Source: Adiantum capillus-veneris | Lineage: Eukaryota; Streptophyta; Polypodiopsida; Polypodiales; Pteridaceae | Length of the DNA: 64,000 bases | Assembly: GCA_014529385.2 (NCBI GenBank) | Contig: CM043942.1 | Span: 1,400,501-1,464,500 of the forward strand | Direction: 5' to 3' | Part shown: positions 22,256-34,124 of the stretch, piece by piece | Numbering within the stretch: position 1 is the first letter of the stretch | Layout of the letters: every line of letters begins with the position of its first letter | Position numbers and translations under genes: made by a program | The notes under the pieces: model-generated | What the model was told of the DNA's origin: nothing | The model's database searches: none | What the model saw: only the letters and a program-made list of their open reading frames with translations

Positions 22256-23136
22256 GAGAGACATTTTACATTTCAAATCTTTGTGTTCCTTCAATAGTAG
22301 CTAGTGCAATGAAGATGGAAACTTCAAGCACTAAGCAGAACACTTAATAAACACAACATCAATTCCCTCACGGTCTCAGACCCAAGACCTCACACACCTT
22401 TGAAGATGGTGAGAGCTAGCGGGTTATGAGAGTAGATTGACAGGAATAAGGAGTAGTCTTACGAGAAAGTTGTACATTTCCTCACATAATCACTCATATT
22501 AGCATAGCTTAGCTTAGTAATTAGCATGATAGAGGAGATGAGCATGCATTGAAGCTTGGCTCTTGGTTGAATTTGCATCACAAAGCCAAGAGTTGTTGGT
22601 GTAGGCCTCCCTTCTCAGAATCTTGAAGTAGGTGATAAGCTTTCCATTAAAGCTTGAGAAGGAGAGACAGAGTCTTCTTACTCCACACATGGACTACTGT
22701 GAGTGTGTGCAATATTGCCTTGAGAAAATCATCCCCCTCTCTCTCTTGGTCGACCCCTCTTGCTATTTGCTCATGCTGCATCCCTATTGGACCTCTCTAG
22801 GCTTAGCCAATGGAATTTCAAAAGCATAAGTGATTGCCTTCTGACATGTGTCCCCCTTTCCCCTTTTGTGAGAGCTTTAGGTAATTAAATAATGCAACTA
22901 AATTCTCCTTGGACCCCTTTGTCTCCTGGCCAATAGGAATCAGGCAAGCCATTAGGCTGTTGAATGCTCATTGGACCCCTTGGGAGACTCTCCAATAGTC
23001 TTCTAGAGATCTTAATTCCTATTGGTTGTTTGATTAAGTGTTTTTAAATTAATTAATTTATATTTACTCTAGCCTAATTCTCATTGGTCCACCTCCATGG
23101 CCATCCAATAGGATTTTAGTACACCTTGTGGGCATC
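22256..23136 (-). repeat. Remnant of gypsy copy B 5' LTR
   Basis: Collinear with 3052-3870 of the shared gypsy LTR (shared phrases CTTCAAGCACTAAGCA, CAAGACCTCACACACC, GTACACCTTGTGGGCATCT). About 260 bp at the start and 430 bp at the end are missing. It includes a 60-bp segment absent from the other copy (near 22940-23000). It follows the LARD 3' LTR without spacer. Confidence 0.8.
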
Positions 23137-23158
23137 TAGGGTTTAGGGTTTAGGGTAG
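23137..23158 (+). repeat. Short TTTAGGG telomere-type run at a junction
   Basis: CTAGGGTTTAGGGTTTAGGG follows the broken gypsy LTR directly. About two and a half plant telomere units are present at a point where two unrelated repeats meet. Confidence 0.75.
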
Positions 23159-23370
23159 AGATTACTACAGATTGAAGCAATTAGCAGAATCTACAAACAT
23201 AAAAGAGAAAAATACTTAGTTGCAGCTTGTCCAAATATGCAATCTTGGAGGTAGCCTATGCTCTGATACCACTGCTACAAATGGGGCGAGGTGGCCTTGC
23301 AAAATACCCCAAATAGCACAATCCTAACCATAAACAAACGAATTTGTATATTTGAAAAATCGCACAATGA
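23159..23370 (-). other. Remnant of a copia-type leader with primer site
   Basis: GCTCTGATACCA at about 23268-23279 is the plus-strand image of an initiator-Met-tRNA primer site (TGGTATCAGAGC on the minus strand). No LTR or gag can be followed from it. It is cut by the D element at 23371. Confidence 0.45.
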
Positions 23371-24239
23371 TGTCATGCAGCTCCACTACCATGCTAAGAA
23401 ATATACGAGGAAGATGCACATTGAAATTACTTGAAGCTTACCTCATTATCGATCAGTGTTCAGGTCTTGGTAACAAGCTACCTTTATGAGTAATGTATGC
23501 CAAATGCAGCTTAAAAGGGCCAACATATTCCTTAATGATGCGAAAACATAATACATTTGAGGTGAGTATAGATGTGAGTTTATGATCTAGAACTATAGTG
23601 CTTGAAGTGCTCTGTTGATCTATCTTTACGGCTCATCGATTGGAGCTACGGTAAAGAAGTTATGCCAATTTGAAATTTAAGTCAATTGCAGATCTGTACC
23701 ATATTGGGCAATTGCAGCTGAGGGGACATAGATGAAGTGAATGTATGGGCCATAAGTGCTCACTTTGTGGAGCGTGTCAACATTTTTTTATCAACAACAA
23801 TCGAAGTTCTGGTTTGCCAAGATATCACAAAATAAAGTTTCATCGGGACTAGTTCTTCACCAATGTGGTCGGTTCCAATCGGTGTGCTATCTGGGAGTTT
23901 TGAGCTTCATATATCCAGGTTTTGGAATGAGGGAGAAGTAAGTGCTTGAGGAGACTCATGTATGGGATGTCATCTCATGCAGTGCTTGGGTAGCAGTAGT
24001 CGTGATTGGCAGTGCCTAGCTAGCAAGAATAAAACTCTGACACTCTTTAGCCTAATGTGATACACTTCAGAGAGCACAATATTTACTTGAGTAGAATTTT
24101 TTTTAAAGGTCGTTTCTAACGATATGAAACTGTTCAAGATCTTTATACGGCAAATGAATTCATGAAGATAATGTTAATCAAGGACTATTGGAGAAATATT
24201 TCCTGCTCAGTAGTACCTTGATTGACTATGAAAGGCAAG

Positions 24240-24315
24240 AGGGCCTTGCTAACCATACCGTGAAATGTATGCCAAATGTGGTGCCCTTACAAAGATGAAA
24301 GGCCGCCCAAAGCTA
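24240..24315 (+). pseudogene. PPR-motif remnant in gypsy D 5' LTR
   Basis: ATGTATGCCAAATGTGGTGC encodes MYAKCGA, the hallmark of plant PLS-class PPR repeats, followed by LTKMKGR. The upstream sequence (about 24120-24240) is a decayed form of the PPR-like frame at 50525-50773. There are many stops. Confidence 0.6.
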
Positions 24316-24813
24316 AGGGGGCTAGTGGCCATCCAAAGTAAAAAGGTTTCCCAATAGGTTTTTTTATAACGGTAAATGGGAAGGTGAAGAAAAAAGGAAT
24401 GAGGGCATGGTGGAAAACATCGACGAGCAGGGAGGAAGGAAGAGGAGTAGCTCGCGTCGGCCATAGCAGACATCGATTGACATCACGCAAGAAACAAGAA
24501 TCTCCCAGCATGACGAGCTAACCCCATTTGCCACCAATTCCGAAAAAATTTTGTCCAGCTCGTGAGACGGCTTGCCTTGTCAGTAGGGAGGCATTTTTAC
24601 GCTCCCTACAAACGACGGCCCCGGCATTGCGGAGGGAGGGGAGCTATTTTAAGAGGGTGTTTTTTCTTAGGAGCATGCAAAAGGAACGAGGAATGCATAA
24701 GGAGTGGAAGATAAGGGTAACAAGGGTAGTAAAGGACGAACGAAGGAAACAAGGTGGTGAAGAAGGAGAAGCTTGATTCTCTCTCTCTCTCGCGCGCGCG
24801 CGCACGCGCAGTT

Positions 24814-24882
<69 letters not shown>

Positions 24883-24892
24883 CGCTCACTTG

Positions 24893-27248
24893 CTTCTTAT
24901 CGCTAAAAATCAGCCCACCAAATGGTCAAGTCATGTCTGTGGCTGGTTGCTACATTCCTCACTATGAATCCAACTTTTATGCTTGATTGGATATGAATAG
25001 AGATCAGCCCTTTGTTGAACTAGAGGAAGACATTTCTCATTACAAGGATCAAGGTGAAGTCATTATTTTTGGAGACATGAATGCTCGCACAAATACGTTA
25101 CAACATGACACACAACAAGTCGACATGCCGCATGTCTCAAGAAGAATGGATGACTCATACATGTATAATGGAAGTTCTAATGATGCAAAAGAACTGGATC
25201 ACTATGGAAAGTCACTTCTAGATATGTGCAATAGTACCGGAATGCTCATTGCAAATGGTGTATCTCTATGGCAAGGCACCAATGACTTTACATGTAGAAA
25301 GTACAATGGTGATAGCGTGATTAACTATACGTTGTTCTCGGAAGCCACTCTAGAATGCATAAAACCTTTACACTTGGTAAATGGAATCCGGAATTGGATC
25401 ATAGGATGCTATGTATTGACCTCAAGTGTGGTAAACGGGCCGAGCATGTAGTCTCCAATCATGATGTGAATCATTTCTACTTACATCTAGACTTCAAATG
25501 AGCACCTATATATGCTGATATGGTGGATCAAAGTTCAAGCATGACAAAGCATCAAAAGAGCCCAACATTAGAATGCAAGTGGAAAGTTTTCAGAGAAGTA
25601 ATTTGCTCTTGTGCGAAGGAATTCTTTTCGGTGAAACACATGTCTTGCAAAAGGTCTAAGAAGGGTAGCACCAAGAACAAATGGTTTGACATGGAATGTA
25701 GTCAAGCCCGAAAACCCTTGCTAAGATTGGATGCAAGCAAAGACAAAGAAGTTTACTTGGAATGTTCACATACATAAAAAGAACTTGTTCAAAAGAAGAG
25801 GAGAAGGTGGAAAGTCAAAAAACAATTTCTTTTAGCACAAGAGAAAGCACATGCCCACTTTCACCAACCCTCTTTGGGCAACTCATTAATGAATTGGACT
25901 GCATGGTTCTTGATTTTATGCAGCAAGAAGGCATAGAAGAGGTTAAGATCGGAAATGCGGTGATCATGATTTTGCTTTATGCCGATGATGTAGTGCTCTT
26001 GGCACATACCTTAGAAGATGCACAAAAGATTATGAGTGTCTTGGAACGCTTTTGCCTACATAGCGGGCTGATCATAAATGGATCCAAAACCAAGGTTATG
26101 CTTGTAAAGACCCTCAACGACAAAAATCCATGCATTGTATACAACAATGAGCAACTTGAAGTGGTAGATCACTTCAAGTACCTTGGCCTTGAGGTTCCAT
26201 CCAATCATAAATGAAAGGATTGTGCAATGGGTCGCTTGGAAGCCGAAAAGAGGGCTTATTATGCATTTGAGAACATGTGCAATGTTGGAGAGATCAAGTG
26301 TTGGGCTCTCAAAAAGTAACTCTCTGACACATTGGTGACGCTGGTGCTACTTTATGGAGTGGAGGTGTGGGGTGGAAGCATCGAGAAGTCTACTTGGAAA
26401 GAGTTTGAGAATGTTCAAAAGTGTTTTCTCACCAACTTTCTACAAGTCAAGACACAAACACCCTACATGCTCTTACCTCTTGAGTCCGGATCGCTTCCCA
26501 TTGAGGTCTTGGGCATGCAAAGGGTTGTGGAGTGCATTCTTAAGACACAATGTAGCCCTTTGCATCGACTTCCTAGAGTCGCATATGAAGCAAGTCAAAA
26601 GGTCCAAAAGACATGCAAGAGCAAAATACTAAGTTCGAGGTGGATGCTTGACATCAAGAAATGGTTTGGAAGATGGGATGCATGTCACTTGGTCAAGGAT
26701 GTGTCGATCGACTCCCAAGTTAATGAGGTCTTCTTAAAACACCAATGTATCACAGCTTGGAAGAAATCCGGATGTTCTTGCTTCAGCCATTACACCACAC
26801 ACGTTGCCCCAAACTACAAATCTCTCTTCTTCTCCGAACGAGGTAACCAAACCCATCCCTACATCCTTGAGCCCATCCAGTTCAGTGGGATCCGCACCAT
26901 TTCCTCCATTCTTCTTAGCTCCCATTCTCTACGCTGCGAGACAGGACATTGGGACACTCACGAGGAGTCTCATCGACTTTGCACCTTATGCCCTCGTCAA
27001 GTGTGAGAGAGTGAGTACCACACACTACTTGAGTGCTCAATTTTTTACCACATTAGGTCCTCTTTTCCCCATATATTCAGACATGAGCTCTCCCTACATA
27101 CCTTCCTCTCCCAACGACGATGTGGACTCTCTATTGAGATGCTCATTTCAGCCATTTTTGAGCATCAAGAGTCACTTATGACCTCCACTCACACCACGTG
27201 ACATGTTCATTTGGTCCCATAGGTCATATTTGACCTTCGCGTATGATA

Positions 27249-27254
<6 letters not shown>
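24893..27254 (+). mobile_element. LINE-1 copy: truncated, internally deleted non-LTR element
   Basis: ORF2 only. It starts within the endonuclease (VAGCYIPHYESNFYA, IIFGDMNARTNTLQHDTQ), passes RKWFD-type linker sequence, then jumps at about 25855 from EKAHA to CPLSPTLFGQLINELD, losing the first half of RT. It continues with YADD at about 25978, FKYLGLEVPSNH, WGGSIEKSTWKEF and the C-terminal zinc motif (CTLCPRQ...HTLLEC). Stops occur at 26214, 26319 and 27004. The 3' end is the GGTCATATTTGACC hairpin (27222-27235) plus GATAATAGAA, then (CT)n. CT repeats flank both sides, so it lies inside a microsatellite. It is closest to the copy at 48865-50176. Confidence 0.88.

Positions 27255-27314
<60 letters not shown>
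27255..27314. repeat. (CT)n(CA)n microsatellite downstream of LINE-1
   Basis: About 18 CT then 11 CA units. This is the right half of the microsatellite split by LINE-1; the left half is 24817-24879. The second D LTR has an equivalent (CT)n(CA)n at 51450-51497. Confidence 0.85.
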
Positions 27315-28156
27315 TGTTGCTTATGCAAGGAAGATTGAGGAGAAAAAAGGAATTGGAGGCCGTTGCATGAGAAAGATGGAGAAAAAACGTGAAGTGAAAG
27401 GGGGGGGATCTCCCATTTTCTCTCTCTTTGTCTCTCTCTCTGTGGACTTTGAAGTAAGAGAAGAGTATTGTGAGGGAGTGGAAGGGGGATCAAAGGCATA
27501 TAAGCGCTCTCTTTCTCAGCCCTTGAGAAACTCAAAGGCAATATCTCTCTCTCTTGACCTTGGTGAAGCGAGGAAGCATAAGAAAAAAAGAGTAGGATTA
27601 ACAAGATGAGGGAGGTAAACCCATGAGGTAAAGCAAAGGAGAGAGCACGCAAAGAACCATAACAAGAACTATGAAATCATAAGCTATTGGCGAGTTGGCA
27701 GAACACTTCAAGGAAAACTGAAGACAATCTGAGATCAAGTTTTACATATTTTTGGATGGAAATTGAAGCCAACCAAAAGAATAAATTTTGTAGAGCTTTT
27801 GAGAGTTTTTGATAGTAGTTGAAGCTGATAAAGCGACAAGCAAAAACTTTCATCACTGTCATCAGTCTGAAAGTTGATTAATCATCCTATTAAGTTTTGG
27901 TGTCATTAATGGGCTGTTTAATTTTGTAAAAAGGGAGCTTAAACTCCTAATTTTCATATGATCCGAATGACGGTGCTGCTAACAGCCCACCTTGGCTATG
28001 GATGATTACGTTGTACCTAAAGATTTACTCAATTAATTGATGATACAGTGTTTGACATAGCCTTTTGCCCGTGTTGTTCTTATTCTCTCTCACACCTCTC
28101 ACAACTAGAGGCCCGGCGTCTTCTCGACTGACGTTTTGAACACATATCCCCCAACA

Positions 28157-30706
28157 TCTTTGGTGAGCCCGATGCGAAACGAGCTAGGGTGGGAGGTAAA
28201 GATGGAGATGCCAGAACAATGAAGCAATTTATTGACAATTTGAATTCCAGTGGATTTGATAAAAATCTAGCAGTTGAAGATTTGCCAAAAATGATGAAAT
28301 TGGTTTAGGGATGTCTCTTTAGGAAGCAAAATCCATGCAAATAAAAAAGTTGGTTGATGATGCAATAGAGATGGCACTTGATGTTGTATGGGAGCAGTAT
28401 CGTGTTTTTGAGAAATATGATCTAGAAGGTTTTATTGCATGTTATGAAGCTAAGATGAAGAGCTAAAATGTCCCAGAAAAGCGGATGATTGCAACTTTTG
28501 AAGAGGTTGTAAACTCGGATTTTCAAAAGCAGGTTCAAGAACTAGCACAAGCATATGCAACACATTGGGACTATTTTGCAGAGGAATTTATTTACAAAAG
28601 CTCAAGGATTCTAAATCTAGAAATAAAAGAAATTATTGGATGAAGCCAGGTTGTCTTCAGTAAAGGTGAGTGGATCAGATGCAGTTCCTCAACTATGATG
28701 AATTTTGGGAACACGTTTTTGCAACAAGCAAAGTCAAAGAAAAGTGGAATTGGAAGCAGCAGATTCGGTTTCATAGGAGCATATTTTGAGCAATGAAGAA
28801 AAGGTAAACGATGAATTTAATGCTGAAACAGACTTATATGAATTTTTTTCAAACATTGCTTGCATGGATGCTACCTCCAATAATGCTTCTAGTGAAGACG
28901 TAGATTGTACAGTAAGTGGTTCACAAGATGCTGACCTTGACATGGGTTAATCTGAAGGAGTTCATCAAATAGATGAGCATTTATATGATATTACTAAAAC
29001 TATCTGCACTATAGCCAAGTAGGACAACATGTTTGCTACAGATGATTGCGTAAACAAAGCTATTATATACACAGTAGCCGATGAAGTGACCAATATTGTG
29101 GACCCAACATAGGATGAGCTTGGGAATGCCAATGAACTTATGATTGCTATTAACAATATCTTTGTAGATGTTGTTATCATGGAAGAAGATGCCATAATCG
29201 ATGATTTCTTGACTAGATCTAAAGAAGATTATTATAAGAGTATAGAAGAGATTTTTGATTCATATACCCCTTCAGAGGGGGTGCCAGATGAGCCTTTACA
29301 GTTCTATGATGGATTGCTAGTAACATGGATGCAAATGAAAACGTAGAGGATGATATTGATGAGGTTGAAGATTGCCTAGATCATGCTAATTGTGAACAGA
29401 TTATTGACAGGGATTTTACATCTTTGCTTATACATGGGATGCATGAGGAGATAACCCCTACACTTTTGATGAATGTCTTAAGACTTCAAAGGGTGATTTT
29501 CTTGAGGATGCTATGGATGAAGATATACAAGATAAAGCTGTTTTTCATGATCAAGCTGAAACCCCAATAGGTTCCAGAGAGTCCCAAGGTTTTTCGTAAT
29601 GGCTATGAATCTAGAGGGGGTGATGATGCTAAATCATCCTTGATACTGCAAAAAGTGCACATGATTTTTCATTTCCTTGGACAATGTGCCAAATGCGGCT
29701 GGTCTAGATGCTATTCCTATTGATGCTAATGTCAGTGATGTCTTGGCTATCAATAAAAGGGAGTTAAAATTCTTTAATTCTTTCTGGTAACGAGCTCAAG
29801 CTGCCAAACGTTTATGAAATGTGGGTGTTGCAATATGCGTCAAATGAAGATCTAGTATTAGTATGGAGCCCATCAATGCTATGTGATCTCAATGGTGTTT
29901 GATCTAGGAGATTCTAAGGATATTCATAAGCAGCTTCAATATGGATGGATATTGTTAAGTATGCATAGTAATTGTGTGTTATTTGAACCAGGGGTAGCAT
30001 ATTTTCACTATAAATTCTTGATGTTGATAAATACAAGAAATGTATGCTCATGTGGATATTATGTTGCTCAAGTATCTGGGTAATTCCTTATTATTCCATT
30101 TGATCTTGGGGGCTACTAAAGTGCAAGTTACAGATTCAAAGGATACTAGATGTGTCTGTTGTAGCAGGTTGCAAGGTATAAGTTCTAGTGTCTAGATTAT
30201 GCTAAGTCAGAAGAGTTTTTGTCTATGTGTTCGATAAGATTACATGACTGGATCCTAGCTGACTTATTTGGACAATTGATGAAGTATCTTCACATCTTTT
30301 GAGTTGGTTTTGCTACCATAACTTATAGTAAAGGACTTGATCGCCATATGTGTGTAGACAAAGTAAGACATACTTGAGCTTGACAAGGTTCCCTAAAGTG
30401 AGCTTGATGGTCAAGTATTGTGCATCATCAACTAGAGCACTTAAGTCTGGCGGGGTTCACTAAACAGGTTTTCCATGATTGAATGCTTTGGAGATACGAC
30501 AAATACGGTTCAAAGATTTCTGATGGACAGCTATATTATTTTCAAGCTAGAACATTGATGATAGGGTATAAGCCGTATATTATTCTCCATATGTTTACTA
30601 GTTACGTGATTTTGATGATGGAAAAGAGCTTAAGGTACCTACAGCAAATGCAGATTGAAGTGCAGTTGGCACTGACTGGAGGCTATGCACGTTTAGAGGG
30701 GGTGGA
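28157..30706 (+). pseudogene. Gypsy D interior: primer site, gag-like remnant, acidic region, purine tract
   Basis: A likely primer site (TTGGTGAGCCCGATGCG) begins within 4 bases of the LTR end. At 28200-28640 a frame with three stops reads MKQFIDNLNSSGFDKNLAVEDLPKMM, then VVWEQYRVFEKYDLEGFIACYEAKMK and VNSDFQKQVQELAQAYATHWDYF. I call it gag-like by position and helix-rich character, not by a firm family match. 28650-29600 is acidic and broken (MEEDAIIDDFLTRSKEDYYKSIEEIFDSY). No RT, RNase H or integrase is seen. The purine tract GAGGGGGTGGA ends at 30706. Confidence 0.5.
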
Positions 30707-31272
30707 TGTCATGCAGATCCGCTGCCATGCTAAGAAATATACTAGGAAGATGCACATCAAGCTTACTTGAAGCTTACCTGATTATCTATCAATGTTCAGG
30801 TCTTAGTAACAAGCTACCTTTATGAGTAATGTATGCCATATGCGGCTTAAAAGGGCCAACAAATGCCTTAATAATGCTAAAAGTGAGTTTGTTTGAGTTG
30901 AGCACAGATGGATTTTATGATTTAGAACTGTAGTTTCTTGAAGTGTTCTATGGACTTGTCTTTACGGCTCGTTGATTGGAGCTACGGTAAAGAAGTTATG
31001 GCAATTTGAAGTTTTAAGTCAATTGCAAATCCGTACCGGATTGGGCAACTGCAACTGCGGGACAGAGATGAAGTGAATGCATGGGCCAAAAGTGCTCATT
31101 TTTTCAGACCAAAAATTGGAGTTCTGATTACAAAAATATCACAGGATAAAGTTTCACCGGATGCCAATTCTGTATCAGTTTGGTTGACTCAGTCGGTGTG
31201 CCATCTGGGAGTTTTAAGCTTCATCCACGTTTTGGAATGCGGGAGCAGTAAGTTCTTAAGGATTCTCATGCT
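30707..31272 (+). repeat. 3' LTR of gypsy D, first part
   Basis: Matches 23371-23960 closely (shared phrases CATGCTAAGAAATATAC, AGGTCTT.GTAACAAGCTACC). It is cut by the copia element. ATGCT at 31268-31272 and ATGCC at 50392-50396 are the copia target duplication with one change. Confidence 0.8.
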
Positions 31273-31305
31273 TGAAGGTGTCGTGGAAAGCGTGTGCGAG
31301 TGCAA

Positions 31306-31364
<59 letters not shown>

Positions 31365-31507
31365 GTTCTTTGGGTGGAGCACACAGCAACGTTATCCTAT
31401 TGCAGTTCCTTATTCTATTGTATTAAAGAATAAGTGTATACATGGTTAAGTTAGTAGATGGGTTAGTAGTAAGTGGGATGTCTAGACAATTGGCCTGAAT
31501 CCCAGAA
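31273..31507 (-). repeat. 3' LTR of the copia element
   Basis: Contains an uninterrupted (GA)n tract at 31309-31362. That is the empty-site version of the tract holding LINE insertions in the other LTR. Minus-strand CAAGTTGGAGTTT just inside is the expected copia purine-rich tract. Confidence 0.85.
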
Positions 31508-31576
31508 AACTCCAACTTGAAGGCCAACGTAGCCCAAGTGACCTGGCATGTACAACCATGAATCAATATAGTGGCT

Positions 31577-34124
31577 TCAACCTATACCCATCAACTCACT
31601 GTAATGTGTAAACCGCTCCAAGGCTAAGCCTTTCGTCAAAGCATCTATTGGGTTGTCATCAGTGTGTACCTTGACCAAATCAATGAGCTTTTTGGCCAAG
31701 AAATCTCTCATGAGATGATACCTGACTTCAATGTGTTTTGATTGGGAGTGAAACACGGGATTCCTTGCCAATGCAAGAGCACTCTGACTATCACAATATT
31801 CACTGGAGTCTCATCGATGCCAAGATTTTTTACCAAGGGAGATAACCATACAACCTCTTTACTTGCATCTGACAATGCAACATACTCTGCTTTCGTAGTG
31901 GAAGAAGACGTACAATCTTGAAGACTCAATGCTTTCCCCCCCTGCATATTGAAACGTTGCAAAACTTTCTCAATGTATGTGTCATGAGATAACTCAAGAA
32001 TATAAATTTTGCAATCTCTTTTGATTGCATGCCAAGAAAGTGTGTAGCATCCCCCAAATCTTTCATTGCAAAATTATTGCTAAGCGTTTTCTTCAAGTTG
32101 GCAATTTTTGCAACGGATTTCCCAACTATAAGCATGTCATCAACATACAAAAATAGAATGATCATCAAGCCATCATCTAGCTTTATTGTGTACAAGCAGT
32201 GATCCTCTTCTCTCCTTTTATATCCTTGAGACCTCATACATGCATCAAATTTATGATACCACTTCCTTGAACCCTGCTTTAAGCCATAAAGTGCCTTTTT
32301 AAGCTTACATACTAGCTCCTCACGAGATGCTTTCTCCTGAACAAACCCTTCAAGCTGCTACATGTAAACATCCTCATCGAGATCCCCGTGAAAAAATGTT
32401 GTCTTCACATCCATTTGAAAATGTTCCATGTCCTCAATTGCTACAAGACCAAGTACGGTTCTAAGTGTTGTCATCTTGACCACAGGCGAGAAGATTTCAT
32501 CAAAATTGACTCCCTTTTTCTGTTGGAACCCTTTGGCTACAAGTCTAGCCTTGTACTTTGGATTTGGATCACCTGAGGTAAATTTCTTCTTGTAAACCCA
32601 TTTGCAAGGTAAAGCTTTCACATCATTTGGCAATTCTACCAAGTCCCAAGTGTCATTAGCCAGAATTGAGTTATACTCAGATTCCATAGCCAGCTCCCAC
32701 TTCACCACATCATCCGTCATCATGGCTTCTTGGTAGCAGCTTGGCTCACCGCAATTGGTCAACATGATGTAATCAAGACCTGGCTTGAAACGCACAGGTG
32801 GACGAGAGACTCTAGTAGACTATCTCACTCCTTGACCATTGCTATCCTCTCCCTCTGGAGCATTGCTAGTGGAAGATACATCAGTAGCCCGCTGAGTTGA
32901 TTTCACTGTCTCCGAGGAAACATCCTCAAAAGTGACTCTCCGAATCTCTATTTCCTTGATAGGTTGTTTATGCATCTTTGAATCATTGAAGATCACATTT
33001 GAACTATGGATGACTCGACGAGATTCCGGGTGCCAGAGATGATATCCCATCTCTCCATCTTCAACATATCCAATGAAAATACATTTTTGTGACTTTGGCT
33101 CTAGCTTCTATCGAAGTTGTTTAGCCACGTGAGCATAAGCTTCACAACCAAAAACACGTAGATGGTCATAATAGGGATTACTTTTAGACCGTAACTCTTT
33201 TGGAATCTCATAATTCAATGGCGTACTAGGCAAACAATTTATAATGTGCACTGCGGTCAAGACGACTTCTGCCCAAAAGCCTTGTGTGAGATTTTCCCTA
33301 GAAAGCATGGTTGTGACTCTTTCTTGAAACGTATGATTCATCTCCTCAGCAAATCCATTCTGAGCTGGTGTGTATGGTGCAGTAAACTGCTTTTTAATCC
33401 CCCTTCTAGCACAGAAATTGTCAAACTCCTTGGAGATATACTCTCCACCGTTGTCAGTCTGCAACCTCTTTTCTTGCCAAAATGATTCTCAACGAGTGCT
33501 AAAAAAATTTGGAACACAGGAAGAACTTGATCCTTATGTTTCAAAGGATATGCCCACACCTTTCGAGTAGAGTCATCTATGAATGTCACAAAATAGTTCG
33601 CCCCCCCTAGAGATTTGGTTGACATAGGACCACAAACATCAATATATTGTACTAAATCTAGAGTTTCATCTCGCTTTTGACCCAATGGTAAGTGCACGGA
33701 CCTAGTTTGTTTTCCATAGATAGTGCTCACAAACAGGAAAGTCAACATAAGACAAGACAGGTAAGTAGCCAAAACAAGTAAGAGTTCTCATTCCCTTTTG
33801 GCTAATATGACCTAGCCAGCAATGCCACAACTCAGTAGATGGCATCTCGGCTATAGATATGTAATCATGACCAACATCTGATACATGCATGGAATACAAG
33901 GTACCATGCTTCTGACCTCTGAGTAAAACAAGATTACCTTTGCGTACTATCCACGAACCATTGCCAAATGTGGTGTTGTAGCCCAAATCATCAAGATGAC
34001 CAGCATAAATCAACTTGGACACATGTCTGACATTACATAAAGTAAAGTGCGTGCCATTCCTTAGATGCAATTTCACATTTCCAACACCCTCAATGTCTAG
34101 TTCATAAGCATCACCAAGTCTCAC
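31577..34124 (-). pseudogene. Copia pol: integrase, reverse transcriptase, RNase H
   Basis: Order on the minus strand: GAG-pre-integrase (ELWHCWLGHISQKGM at about 33830, with CEHYLWK where the second Cys of the usual CxxC is Tyr); integrase (YIDVCGPMSTKSLGG, FIDDSTRKVWAY, TDNGGEYISKEF at 33460, PAQNGFAEEMN); RT (WVYKKKFTSGDPNPKYKARLVAKGF, NFDEIFSPVVKMTTLRTVL, QMDVKTTFFHGDLDEDVYM, LYVDDMLIVG at about 32150); and RNase H (SSTTKAEYVALSDASKEVVWL, SKHIEVRYHLMRDF). At least five frame breaks occur, so it is inactive. All canonical copia domains are present in the right order, integrase before RT. Confidence 0.92.

Larger units (their letters stand above)
4304..23136 (-). mobile_element. Ty3/gypsy copy B (chromovirus-like), with three nested insertions
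   Basis: The element reads right to left: 5' LTR remnant 22256-23136, gag 14580-16546, protease/RT/RNase H/integrase 14579-12152, integrase C-terminus with chromodomain 5417-4661, purine tract, then the shared LTR 2791-4303. CACTA-1 (5418-12151), a hairpin MITE (15259-15710) and a LARD-like element (16547-22255) interrupt it. Removing CACTA-1 and one copy of its 5-bp target duplication joins the two integrase halves in frame (DLLKAYITEVDQ), so both halves belong to one element. Copy B is therefore older than all three insertions. Stops and a protease deletion make it defective. Confidence 0.82.
23371..28156 (+). repeat. 5' LTR of gypsy D, split by LINE-1
   Basis: Pairs with 30707-31272 and 50397-52463. 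Parts: start to 24892 (with PPR-like pieces and a (CT)n tract at 24817-24879), LINE-1 at 24893-27254, then (CT)n/(CA)n at 27255-27314 and the remainder. LTR end CCCCCAACA at 28148-28156. Confidence 0.78.

Noticed and set aside
23137-23158. A true telomere or large interstitial telomeric block
   Set aside because: Only about two and a half TTTAGGG units.
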